Source of the DNA: Caulobacteraceae bacterium
Lineage (GTDB): Bacteria; Pseudomonadota; Alphaproteobacteria; Caulobacterales; Caulobacteraceae
DNA length: 6,214 nucleotides
Direction: 5' to 3'
Assembly (NCBI GenBank): GCA_947479185.1
Contig: CANJYY010000168.1
Location: forward strand, 1 to 6,214
Below, piece by piece: positions 1-6,158 of this stretch (positions are counted from its first letter, which is position 1; every line of letters starts with the position of its first letter). The notes below the pieces were generated by a model. That model made no database searches. It had not been told where the DNA came from and saw only the letters and a program-made list of their open reading frames with translations. The position numbers and the translations under genes were made by a program.

Positions 1-162
1 GCCCATGTCCGCGCGGGCGGCCGTCTCCTGGAGCGTGACGCCGTGACGCGCGAACGCGGTCACCAGGGCCTCGACCGGGGCGCGGCAGCCGAAGTCGACC
101 ATGGTGCCGGCCCAGTCGAAGATTGCCAGGCTGAAGTCGGACAGGCGGAGAGGGGCGTTCAT
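1..162 (-). CDS. phnX: Phosphonoacetaldehyde hydrolase (phosphonatase), N-terminal part
   Basis: This is the first 54 residues of a HAD-superfamily phosphonatase; the rest lies beyond the left edge. The enzyme hydrolyses phosphonoacetaldehyde to acetaldehyde and phosphate in the cytosol, using Mg2+ and a Schiff-base lysine. Visible evidence is the phosphonatase form of HAD motif I, FDWAGT at residues 15-20 (nucleophile Asp16), followed by VDFGCRAP and a helix ending in ADMG. This matches Bacillus PhnX (DWAGTTVDYGCFAP...ARKPMG) better than the PhnX-like TIGR03351 family. The window stops just before the expected cap-domain lysine, so activity cannot be confirmed here. The start is the ATG at 162-160, whose ATGA overlaps the stop of the upstream flavoprotein gene. 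A GGGGAG lies about 8 nt before it, inside the end of that gene, so translation is probably coupled. Confidence 0.9.
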   Translation of the reverse strand, partial: MNAPLRLSDFSLAIFDWAGTMVDFGCRAPVEALVTAFARHGVTLQETAARADMG

Positions 163-1298
163 GCCGCGATCTCCCCGAACAGGTCGGCCACGACCTCCTC
201 GCCCAGGGCGAAGCCGGTCGAGGCGCCGGCGCCGGTGGTGACCATCACCAGCCGAACCCCCGGCAGCGGGGTGTCGATCAGGGCCTTGTGGTCGCGGGCC
301 CAGGCGTAGGTTCCGGTCCAGCGTTCCAGCACCGGCGGCGGCGTTCCGCCGAAGACGGCGGCGAACTCCTCCAGGATCAGGGCGTCCACCGCTTCGGACG
401 CGAACGGATCGGGCGTTGCGGCGTAGTGATGACTGTCGCCGACCACCAGGCTGCCGTCGGCGCTCTGCACGACGATCAGGTGCACGCCGTTGGCCACATG
501 TCCGCCCTGCTCCCGCCGCAGGCGGGCGCGCAGTGGTTCGGCGTCGGGCAGGGCGCCATAGCCGTCGTACCGCTCCAGGCCCAGGTCCGACATGACACCT
601 CCGGCCAGCCGGAAGCCCGGATCGGCGAGGCGCAGCATCTGCAGCTTGCAGCGAGTCACGCCCTGGGCGGCGATGCGGTCGGGGAACAGGCTGAACAGGT
701 CATCGCCCGGACAGACGGCGATGGCGTCCGCCCGCACCGGGCCTCCGGTCGTCTCGACCTGCGAGGTCCCGACGGACTGCACGGCGACGCCGCGCCGGAA
801 TTCGACACCGAAGCGCTCTTCGAGCCAGGCCGCCAGCCGGGGAATCGCCTCGCGCGATTCGACCCGAAGCTCGTGCGGGCTCCACAGGGCCGCGAGCAGG
901 TCGGGCCCGTTGAGGCCAGGCTGCCGCCGGCGGGCGGCGGCGGCATCGAGCAACTGGCAGCCTTCGCCCATCTCGGTGTCGAGAAAGGCCTCGATCAGGG
1001 AGACCGCCTCCGGACGGCGCGCCGTCATCAGCAGACCCTCATGCATGACCGGAATGCCGGCCCCGGCGGCGACCTCGGCCCAGACCTCGCGGCTGCGCCG
1101 CGCCCGCCGCCACATCGCGCCGCGGGCCTGGCCGGTGACCGTCACGAAGCCGAAATTGCGCACCGAGGCGCCGTTAGCCTGCGCGTCCCGGTCGATGACC
1201 ACCACCCGCTTGCCGCGCCGGGCGGCCGCCAGGGCGCAGGCCAGGCCGACGATTCCGGCCCCGACGACGGCGAGATCAAAGCGGGTTTGGGTCGTCAT
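159..1298 (-). CDS. FAD-dependent oxidoreductase, TIGR03364 / DAO family, phosphonate-associated
   Basis: A 379-residue soluble flavoprotein of the D-amino-acid-oxidase/glycine-oxidase fold. The N-terminal dinucleotide-binding motif is GAGIVG at residues 13-18, with Asp36 at the end of the second strand as the ribose ligand. It is followed by the ASVRNFG signature I associate with TIGR03364, a family known to sit beside phosphonatase genes. The C-terminal FAD motif is GAGASTGFALGE at about 356-367. By analogy with DAO enzymes it should oxidise an amine to an imine/aldehyde with release of H2O2. Next to phnX, the likely substrate is 2-aminoethylphosphonate or an N-methyl derivative, yielding phosphonoacetaldehyde; this is inference. 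The ATG at 1298 is preferred because GGAGG (1307-1303) lies 4 nt upstream and the Rossmann strand begins seven residues later. Longer in-frame starts would run through the regulatory region. Confidence 0.88.
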   Translation of the reverse strand: MTTQTRFDLAVVGAGIVGLACALAAARRGKRVVVIDRDAQANGASVRNFGFVTVTGQARGAMWRRARRSREVWAEVAAGAGIPVMHEGLLMTARRPEAVSLIEAFLDTEMGEGCQLLDAAAARRRQPGLNGPDLLAALWSPHELRVESREAIPRLAAWLEERFGVEFRRGVAVQSVGTSQVETTGGPVRADAIAVCPGDDLFSLFPDRIAAQGVTRCKLQMLRLADPGFRLAGGVMSDLGLERYDGYGALPDAEPLRARLRREQGGHVANGVHLIVVQSADGSLVVGDSHHYAATPDPFASEAVDALILEEFAAVFGGTPPPVLERWTGTYAWARDHKALIDTPLPGVRLVMVTTGAGASTGFALGEEVVADLFGEIAA

Positions 1299-1302
1299 GA
1301 GG

Positions 1303-1307
1303 CCTCC
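1303..1307 (-). promoter_or_regulatory. Shine-Dalgarno site of the flavoprotein gene
   Basis: GGAGG on the minus strand, 4 nt before the ATG at 1298-1296. It is the best ribosome binding site in the area. It decides for this start over upstream in-frame ATGs, which would add 35 residues of unconserved-looking sequence before the Rossmann strand. Confidence 0.65.
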
Positions 1308-1310
1308 ATG

Positions 1311-1328
1311 GAACTGCGGACACAGTTC
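1311..1328. promoter_or_regulatory. Inverted repeat GAACTG-N6-CAGTTC before the flavoprotein gene
   Basis: A perfect 6-bp inverted repeat with a 6-nt spacer lies between the Pho-box-like site and the ribosome binding site of the flavoprotein-phnX operon. It ends 3 nt upstream of the GGAGG. As DNA it could be a dimeric repressor operator placed at the expected transcription start. As RNA it would form a short hairpin just before the ribosome binding site. No regulator gene is in view, and a repeat this short can occur by chance. Confidence 0.35.
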
Positions 1329-1333
1329 TCTAC

Positions 1334-1351
1334 AGCACAGGGTGATGACAG
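1334..1351 (-). promoter_or_regulatory. Candidate PhoB (Pho) box
   Basis: Read on the minus strand, the site is CTGTCAT, 4 nt, CTGTGCT: two 7-bp direct repeats with an 11-bp period. The classical Pho box is CTGTCAT-N4 (A/T-rich)-CTGTCAY. The first half matches 7 of 7 and the second keeps CTGT and the final pyrimidine, for about 13 of 18 positions overall. The 4-nt linker, CACC, is less A/T-rich than in E. coli. The box points toward the flavoprotein-phnX operon and ends 35 nt before its start codon, where a PhoB site would replace the -35 element. No convincing -10 hexamer lies 10 nt downstream (GTGTCC there; TAGAGA closer in). Phosphate-starvation control fits the genes, but this is a sequence match only. 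Confidence 0.5.
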
Positions 1352-1465
1352 GGCGATTTTCACCGTCGGAGCCGCCGATCCGCCGCATACGGCGCAATGT
1401 CACTCAACCGCCACAGCCTTGGCCTAGTCAGGCGGCTTCTCCATCTCGCGGGTTCAGGGGGGCGC

Positions 1466-2749
1466 GTGGCCGGCAAGTTCCAACAGTGGCTGACGCGCGC
1501 CAACCCGGCGGTGTTCAGCATCGTCGCCGGGCTCGCGGGCTTCTGCGCCTATTTCTCGATGTACGCCTTCCGCAAGCCGTTCTCGGCGGCGACCTTCGAG
1601 GCGGTGCCCGGCTGGACCTTCCTGCTCGACTACAAGATCGCCCTCGTACTGGCCCAGGTCGCCGGCTACGCCCTGTCGAAGATCATCGGCGTCAAGGTCA
1701 TCTCCGAGATCAGCCCGGCCCGGCGCGGCGTGGCGATCCTCACCCTGATCGGCCTGTCCTGGCTGGCGCTGGTTGTCTTCGCCATGACGCCGGCGCCCTG
1801 GAACGTGGCGGCGCTGTTCTTCAACGGCCTGCCGCTCGGCATGATCTGGGGTCTGGTGTTCGGCTACATGGAGGGCCGGCGGGTGTCCGAGGTGCTCGGG
1901 GCCATGCTGTGCGCCAGCTTCATTCTCTCGTCGGGCGTGGTGAAGTCGGTCGGCGCCTGGCTGATCCATGTCGAACACGTCGACCGGTTCTGGATGCCGG
2001 CGGCGACCGGCCTGCTGTTCATGCCGCTGCTGGCCCTGTCGGTCTGGCTGCTGGGCCAGCTGCCGCCGCCAAGCCCGGACGACGAGGCCGAACGGATCAA
2101 ACGCGGGCCTATGAACGCCGCGGAACGTCGCGCCTTCATGGCGCTCTATGCGCCGGGCGTGGTGCTGCTGGTGGCCTCCTATGTCCTGCTGACGGCCTTC
2201 CGCGATTTCCGCGACAACTTCGCCGCCGAGATCTGGAGCGCGCTCGGCTACGGCGGTCAGGCCTCGATGTTCACCGCCAGCGAGCTGCCGGTCGCCGCCG
2301 TGGCGCTGGCGGCCTTGGCGGCGATCATCCTTGTGCGGAACAATCTGCGGGCCCTGATGGTGATCCACGGCATCGTCATCGCCGGCTTCGCCCTGCTCGG
2401 CCTGTCGACGCTGGCCTTCCAGGCCGGGCTCCTGCCGCCTCTGCCCTGGATGATCCTGTCCGGCGCCGGGCTCTACATGGCCTACACCCCGTTCAACGCC
2501 ATGCTGTTCGACCGCCTGGTCGCGGTCAGCGGCCGCGTGGCGACCGCCGGCTTCCTGATCTACGTGGCCGATGCCTCCGGCTACATCGGCAGCGCGGCCC
2601 TGCTGCTCTGGCGCAACTTCGGCGAGGCCAAACTCGAATGGCTGAGCTTCTTCATCCTCTCGGCCTACGCCACGAGCATCGTCGGCGTGGTCCTCGTCTC
2701 CGCGGCCGCGGTCTACTTCTTCCGCCAGGGGCGGGCGAACCGCTCCTGA
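1466..2749 (+). CDS. DUF5690-type MFS transporter, organophosphate-antiporter-like
   Basis: A polytopic inner-membrane protein of 427 residues. About 12 hydrophobic segments are split by a hydrophilic central loop (about 203-222), as in the major facilitator superfamily. The N-terminal pattern YFSMYAFRKPF...DYKIALVLAQVAGY..SKIIGVKVISE is one I associate with DUF5690. It parallels E. coli GlpT: Arg36-Lys37 in TM1 corresponds to GlpT Arg45-Lys46, Lys72 in SKIIG to Lys80 in SKFIM, and TM7 has Arg246 and Arg249 near the position of GlpT Arg269. These GlpT residues bind phosphate, and the gene is divergent from phnX, so an organophosphonate or organophosphate substrate is plausible but inferred. 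I favour GTG 1466, which is preceded by AGGGGGG. An in-frame ATG at 1397 has no visible ribosome binding site and would add 23 polar residues. Confidence 0.85.
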   Translation: MAGKFQQWLTRANPAVFSIVAGLAGFCAYFSMYAFRKPFSAATFEAVPGWTFLLDYKIALVLAQVAGYALSKIIGVKVISEISPARRGVAILTLIGLSWLALVVFAMTPAPWNVAALFFNGLPLGMIWGLVFGYMEGRRVSEVLGAMLCASFILSSGVVKSVGAWLIHVEHVDRFWMPAATGLLFMPLLALSVWLLGQLPPPSPDDEAERIKRGPMNAAERRAFMALYAPGVVLLVASYVLLTAFRDFRDNFAAEIWSALGYGGQASMFTASELPVAAVALAALAAIILVRNNLRALMVIHGIVIAGFALLGLSTLAFQAGLLPPLPWMILSGAGLYMAYTPFNAMLFDRLVAVSGRVATAGFLIYVADASGYIGSAALLLWRNFGEAKLEWLSFFILSAYATSIVGVVLVSAAAVYFFRQGRANRS

Positions 2750-2762
2750 CGGCGCGGTTCGC
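2735..2762 (+). terminator. Hairpin straddling the transporter stop codon
   Basis: GCGAACCGC (2735-2743) and GCGGTTCGC (2754-2762) form a perfect 9-bp stem with a 10-nt loop that contains the TGA stop (2747-2749). Its position at the end of the transporter gene suggests a role in termination or mRNA 3'-end stabilisation. No T-tract follows, so it is not a canonical intrinsic terminator. Confidence 0.4.
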
Positions 2763-2810
2763 GGCCCGGCTTGCATCCCGGGAAATCGGCCTATCTGGAG
2801 CTGCTCGCGG

Positions 2811-2846
2811 GGCTCCCTTGAACCCCGGGTCAGGGGTATGGGAGCC
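2811..2846 (+). terminator. Compound hairpin between the transporter and photolyase operons
   Basis: The outer stem is GGCTCCC (2811-2817) with GGGAGCC (2840-2846). The inner stem is ACCCC (2822-2826) with GGGGT (2833-2837), closing a 6-nt loop. The two stack across a 4/2-nt internal loop, giving 12 base pairs. It could terminate the transporter transcript, although there is no U-run on either strand, or it could be a structured leader of the following DUF2256-photolyase operon. No convincing promoter hexamers were found to decide between these. Confidence 0.4.
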
Positions 2847-2895
2847 GGCTCGCCTGGCGCTCTTCCGCCCCTGACGTCGTCGAGTGGGCGTGGTG

Positions 2896-3069
2896 ATGAA
2901 GGCAAGACGCAAGTCCGATCTCCCGACAAAGGACTGCGCCGTCTGTCGGCGCCCGTTTGCCTGGCGGCGCAAGTGGGCGTCCTGCTGGGACGAGGTCCGC
3001 TACTGCTCGGACCGATGCCGGCGTGAACGCTCGCCGGCGTCAGCCCCGGACCCGGCCACGAACCGGTGA
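2896..3069 (+). CDS. DUF2256 small zinc-finger protein, photolyase partner
   Basis: A basic 57-residue protein with the DUF2256 layout: K-S-D-L-P-T-K leader, CxxC at 14-17, the conserved PFAWRRKWA segment, WDEVRYC, and CxxxC at 37-41. Cys14, Cys17, Cys37 and Cys41 make a four-cysteine site, presumably for zinc; Cys30 is an extra cysteine. No biochemical role is established that I know of. The family is repeatedly encoded immediately upstream of Fe-S photolyases/cryptochromes, as here, so an accessory role for that protein (maturation, folding or DNA contact) is a reasonable guess. The stop overlaps the photolyase start in a GTGA. The ATG at 2896 is chosen; in-frame GTGs at 2884 and 2893 would add one to four residues. 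Ribosome-binding signals are weak for all of them. Confidence 0.85.
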   Translation: MKARRKSDLPTKDCAVCRRPFAWRRKWASCWDEVRYCSDRCRRERSPASAPDPATNR

Positions 3070-4658
3070 CCGATCCCGCGCAACCGACCGCCGGAACGTT
3101 GAGGCTGGTGCTCGGCGACCAGCTGTCCGACGGCCTGTCCGCCCTGGAGGACATCGACACTGAAACCGACGTCGTCCTGATGGCCGAGGTTCGCGGCGAG
3201 GCGACCTATGTCGGGCATCACAAGCAGAAGATCGCGCTGATCTTCGCCGCCATGCGCGGCCACGCTGCCCGCCTTTCGGCGCGGGGCGTCCGCGTGCGCT
3301 ACGTCCGGATCGACGATCCGGACAACACCCATTCGATCACCGGCGAGCTTGAACGGGCCCTCGCCGAAACCGGATGCGCGCGCGTGGTCATGACCGACTG
3401 CGGCGAATGGCGGCTGGCGGAGGCGCTGACGGCCTTCAGGGCGACATCGCCTGTCCCTGTCGAGAGCCGCGAGGATCGACGCTTCATCTGCTCGCGCGAC
3501 CGTTTCGGAGCCTGGGCCGGCGACCGGAAGCAGCTGCGGATGGAGTATTTCTATCGCGAGATGCGCCGCGAAACCGGCCTGCTCATGGACGGAACCGGGC
3601 CCGTCGGCGGTCAGTGGAACTACGACGCGGAGAACCGCAAGGGGCTGCCCCGGGGCCTGCGGCCACCCGTCCGGGCGAGAACGGCTCCCAACCCCACGAC
3701 GCTCGAGGCCATCGCCGATGTGGCGCGGCTGTTCCCCGACCACTTCGGCGACCTGGAGGGCTTCGGCTGGCCGACGACGCCGGCGGAGGCGCGGGCCGCC
3801 CTCGACGTCTTCCTCGCCGACATCCTGCCGAACTTCGGCGACTGGCAGGACGCGATGGCCGGCGGCCAGCCCTGGATGTGGCACGGGCTCATTTCCGCGT
3901 CCCTGAACATCGGCCTTCTGGACCCGCTGGAAACCTGCCGTCGCGCCGAGGCGGTCTACCGCGCGGGGCGGGCGCCGCTGAACGCCGTCGAGGGATTCAT
4001 CCGGCAGATCCTCGGCTGGCGGGAATTCGTGCGCGGCGTCTACTGGCTGAAGATGCCGGAGTACGGTCGCCGCAACGCCCTCGACGCCGACCGCGCGCTG
4101 CCGGGGTTCTTCTGGTCGGGCGAGACCGACATGGCCTGCGTCGCGGACGCGGTGACATCGACACGGCGTCACGCCTACGCCCATCACATCCAGCGGCTGA
4201 TGGTCACCGGCAACCTGGCGATGCTGCTGGGGGTTGATCCTGACGCGGTGGATGACTGGTACCTGAGCGTCTATGCCGACGCCTTCGAGTGGGTCGAGAT
4301 GCCCAACACCCGCGGCATGGCCACCTTCGCGGACGGCGGCATCGTCGGCTCCAAGCCCTATGCGGCCTCGGGCGCCTATATCAACCGGATGAGCGACTAC
4401 TGCGGTGGCTGTCGCTACGACGTGAAGGGCAAGTCCGGCGACGGCGCCTGCCCCTTCAATCGCCTCTACTGGGGCTTCCTCGAGCGCAACCGCGCGCAGC
4501 TGGGCGGCAATGCACGCCTCGCCATGCCCTACCGGACCCTCGACGGGTTTGGCGAAGACCGACGCCGGGCGCTGCTCGCCGAAGCGGAGCGCACGCGAAC
4601 CGTTCTGGGCGCCACGAAGCCCGTTGAGACCAGCCCTTCCGGGGATAGCCATGACTGA
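3066..4658 (+). CDS. phrB: Fe-S bacterial cryptochrome/(6-4) photolyase, PhrB type
   Basis: A 530-residue flavoprotein of the photolyase-related (FeS-BCP/CryPro) branch, which uses blue light to repair (6-4) photoproducts with FAD, a lumazine antenna and a [4Fe-4S] cluster. The N-terminal antenna domain begins with [13 protein letters not shown] (12-24). The C-terminal catalytic half carries Cys358, Cys446, Cys449 and Cys462. All four sit exactly 8 positions after the Agrobacterium PhrB cluster ligands as I recall them (350, 438, 441, 454). With the same offset, His374 matches the PhrB active-site His366, Trp350 matches Trp342, and Trp398-Tyr399 match the electron-transfer residues Trp390-Tyr391. 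The start is a GTG overlapping the DUF2256 stop with no clear ribosome binding site of its own, implying translational coupling. The 3' end overlaps the next gene by 8 nt. A polar tail of about 20 residues follows the last helix. Confidence 0.93.
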   Translation: MTDPAQPTAGTLRLVLGDQLSDGLSALEDIDTETDVVLMAEVRGEATYVGHHKQKIALIFAAMRGHAARLSARGVRVRYVRIDDPDNTHSITGELERALAETGCARVVMTDCGEWRLAEALTAFRATSPVPVESREDRRFICSRDRFGAWAGDRKQLRMEYFYREMRRETGLLMDGTGPVGGQWNYDAENRKGLPRGLRPPVRARTAPNPTTLEAIADVARLFPDHFGDLEGFGWPTTPAEARAALDVFLADILPNFGDWQDAMAGGQPWMWHGLISASLNIGLLDPLETCRRAEAVYRAGRAPLNAVEGFIRQILGWREFVRGVYWLKMPEYGRRNALDADRALPGFFWSGETDMACVADAVTSTRRHAYAHHIQRLMVTGNLAMLLGVDPDAVDDWYLSVYADAFEWVEMPNTRGMATFADGGIVGSKPYAASGAYINRMSDYCGGCRYDVKGKSGDGACPFNRLYWGFLERNRAQLGGNARLAMPYRTLDGFGEDRRRALLAEAERTRTVLGATKPVETSPSGDSHD

Positions 4659-5607
4659 GACGGGCAAGCGTATTGCGATCATCGGCGCCGGGATGGCGGG
4701 TCTGGCCTGCGCGGCGCGGCTCGGTCGGGCCGGACGGCCGGTCGAGCTGTTCGACAAGGGGCGCGGCGCCGGCGGCCGCATGTCCACCCGTCGCCTCGAC
4801 ACGCCGCTCGGCCAGGCGGGGTTCGACCACGGGGCCCAGTATTTCACCGCCCGGGGCGCCAGCTTCCTGTCTCAGGTCGAGCGTTGGGCGGCGGACGGAG
4901 TCGTGGCCCCCTGGCCGGCCGCGGGGTCTGACGCCTGGGTCGGAACGCCCGGCATGAACGCCCCGGTGCGGGCGCTGGCCGCGGACCAGGCGGTGAGCTG
5001 GGGCCATCCGGTGGAGGCGGTTTCGTCCGACGGCGGGGGCTGGCGCCTGGACGGCCCGCACGGACGATCGGATCGGTTCGATATCGTGGTCGCGGCGCTC
5101 CCGGCCGAGCAGGCGGCGTCGTTGCTGGCGGGGCATGACCCCGTGCTGGCGGCCACGGCCGCCGCATCGCGGACCGAGCCCTGCTGGACCGTGATGGCGG
5201 CCTTCGACCAGCGCCTGCCCATCGCGCCGGACAGCCTGCGCGATCAGGGCCCGCTGGGCTGGGCGGCGCGCAACTCATCGAAGCCGGGGCGCGGCGCCCT
5301 CGAGGCCTGGGTGCTGCAGGCGAGCCCGGACTGGTCGCGGCGACACCTCGAGGACGCAGCGGATACCGTTTGCGGCGCCCTTTTCGAAGCCTTGCAGCAG
5401 AGCGCCGGCGGCGCGCTGCCCAGCCCGATCGCGCTCTCGGCCCATCGCTGGCGGTTCGCCCGCTCCGCCGTGGGTGCGGATGGCTGCCTGTGGTCGCCGA
5501 AGACCGGACTCGGCTGCTGCGGCGACTGGCTGACCGGCCCCAGGGTCGAGGGCGCCTGGGACTCCGGCGTGGCCCTGGCCGAACAGCTGCTGGCCGATAC
5601 CGTCTAG
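4651..5607 (+). CDS. Renalase-like NAD(P)/FAD-dependent oxidoreductase (COG3380)
   Basis: A 318-residue soluble flavoprotein. The N-terminal Rossmann motif is GAGMAG at 12-17, with Asp35 as the ribose ligand. It is followed by KGRGAGGRMSTRR (36-48) and FDHGAQYFTAR (58-68), signatures of the bacterial renalase-like family. The C-terminal FAD motif is CCGDW at about 289-293, followed by a helix with GAWDSGVALAE. Studied bacterial renalases oxidise isomeric (2- or 6-) dihydro-NAD(P) to NAD(P)+, a metabolite-repair reaction, but many members are untested, so the substrate here is uncertain. The ATG at 4651 has GGGGAT upstream and overlaps the photolyase stop by 8 nt, so the two are cotranscribed. 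A link to supplying or protecting redox cofactors for the photolyase is inference. The TAG stop is shared in a CTAG with the convergent gene. Confidence 0.87.
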   Translation: MTETGKRIAIIGAGMAGLACAARLGRAGRPVELFDKGRGAGGRMSTRRLDTPLGQAGFDHGAQYFTARGASFLSQVERWAADGVVAPWPAAGSDAWVGTPGMNAPVRALAADQAVSWGHPVEAVSSDGGGWRLDGPHGRSDRFDIVVAALPAEQAASLLAGHDPVLAATAAASRTEPCWTVMAAFDQRLPIAPDSLRDQGPLGWAARNSSKPGRGALEAWVLQASPDWSRRHLEDAADTVCGALFEALQQSAGGALPSPIALSAHRWRFARSAVGADGCLWSPKTGLGCCGDWLTGPRVEGAWDSGVALAEQLLADTV

Positions 5608-6050
5608 GGGCGAAGGACCACCAGGCCCAGCGCCAGACCCGCAACGGCGACAAGGGTCAGCTGACCTCTCAGGCCGGCGTACCAGGGCGGAACTGTGGTC
5701 GCCCGCAGGTCCCAGACGCCTTGGAGGACATGGGCGGCGGCGAGCCCGGCCAGCTGCCAGCCGCGCGCCTCCGCGGGCAGCATCAGCAGCGCGAAGCCGG
5801 CGAGGCTGGGCAGCATGGCAAGGGAAACGATCCGGCTGTCGACCTGCGGCGCCGCCACGGCCATGCCCCATCGACCGCCGCCCAGAAAGGACAGGATCAG
5901 GGCCGCGTAGACCGCCAGCGCGGCGCCGGCCGTCGGCGCGGCGGCGGGCCAGATCCAGCCCGCCAGCCCCGGCGCCAGGAAGGGGATCAGCCCCAGCCGG
6001 CCGCAGCGCAGAACCCAGGGCGGCGTTGTCGCCGAAGCCTTGATCGCCAT
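5604..6050 (-). CDS. DUF3429 small integral membrane protein
   Basis: A 148-residue hydrophobic protein with about five membrane segments (roughly residues 18-36, 41-60, 73-92, 94-112 and 127-146). The DUF3429 hallmarks are an N-terminal RLGLIPF, the motif SFLGGGRWG at 54-62, and the C-terminal PPWYAGLRGQLT pattern. The family has no established function. The ATG at 6050 is chosen because GGAG lies 8 nt upstream. An in-frame ATG at 6086, with a weaker AGGG, would add 12 polar residues. The gene converges on the renalase-like gene and their stop codons interlock in CTAG at 5604-5607, leaving no room for a terminator between them. It may be read with the gene to its right, since the gap is only about 70-110 nt. 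Confidence 0.82.
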   Translation of the reverse strand: MAIKASATTPPWVLRCGRLGLIPFLAPGLAGWIWPAAAPTAGAALAVYAALILSFLGGGRWGMAVAAPQVDSRIVSLAMLPSLAGFALLMLPAEARGWQLAGLAAAHVLQGVWDLRATTVPPWYAGLRGQLTLVAVAGLALGLVVLRP

Positions 6051-6086
6051 CTGTCCCGCTCCGTGACGCAGAAGGCCGTCGCTCAT

Positions 6087-6158
6087 CCGGCCCTGAGGTC
6101 ATGCGGACATAGGCCGCGGACCGGCGACGGCCAGCGCCGCCGGCCCCGGGCGCGCGCC
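6087..6158. other. Short GC-rich spacer with weak inverted repeat
   Basis: Non-coding spacer between the acyl-CoA dehydrogenase-like tail and the DUF3429 gene. CCGGCG (6121-6126) and CGCCGG (6138-6143) could pair with an 11-nt loop, but composition alone makes such pairs likely. There is no T-tract and no recognisable promoter. Confidence 0.3.

Noticed and set aside
1381..1394. Small inverted repeat CGCCG-CATA-CGGCG in the divergent intergenic region
   Set aside because: A 5-bp GC-only stem is expected by chance at this base composition.
1299..1403. N-terminal extension of the flavoprotein to an ATG at 1403
   Set aside because: It would add 35 residues before the Rossmann strand and run through the Pho-box match. 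The ATG at 1298 has a strong GGAGG.
1397..1465. Alternative ATG start of the transporter at 1397
   Set aside because: No ribosome binding site precedes it, whereas GTG 1466 follows AGGGGGG. It cannot be fully excluded and is kept as an alternative start only.
2771..2797. Possible promoter TTGCAT ... TATCTG before the DUF2256 operon
   Set aside because: The spacing is only about 15 nt and both hexamers are poor; not strong enough to list.
592..2874. Long plus-strand frame of 760 codons across the flavoprotein and transporter genes
   Set aside because: It runs antisense to one real gene and out of frame with another. It is low-complexity, Arg/Pro/Ala-rich sequence and would read straight through the divergent promoter region.
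1454..3160. Long open frame on the minus strand across the transporter gene (568 codons)
   Set aside because: Its composition is rich in Arg, Gly, Ala, Gln and Asp with no domain or hydrophobic core. It is antisense to a clear transporter and spans the hairpins and the DUF2256 gene. This is typical high-GC shadow coding.
3000..4847. Long open frame on the minus strand across the photolyase gene (615 codons)
   Set aside because: It is antisense to a protein with conserved Fe-S cysteines, has no recognisable motif and overlaps three good plus-strand genes.
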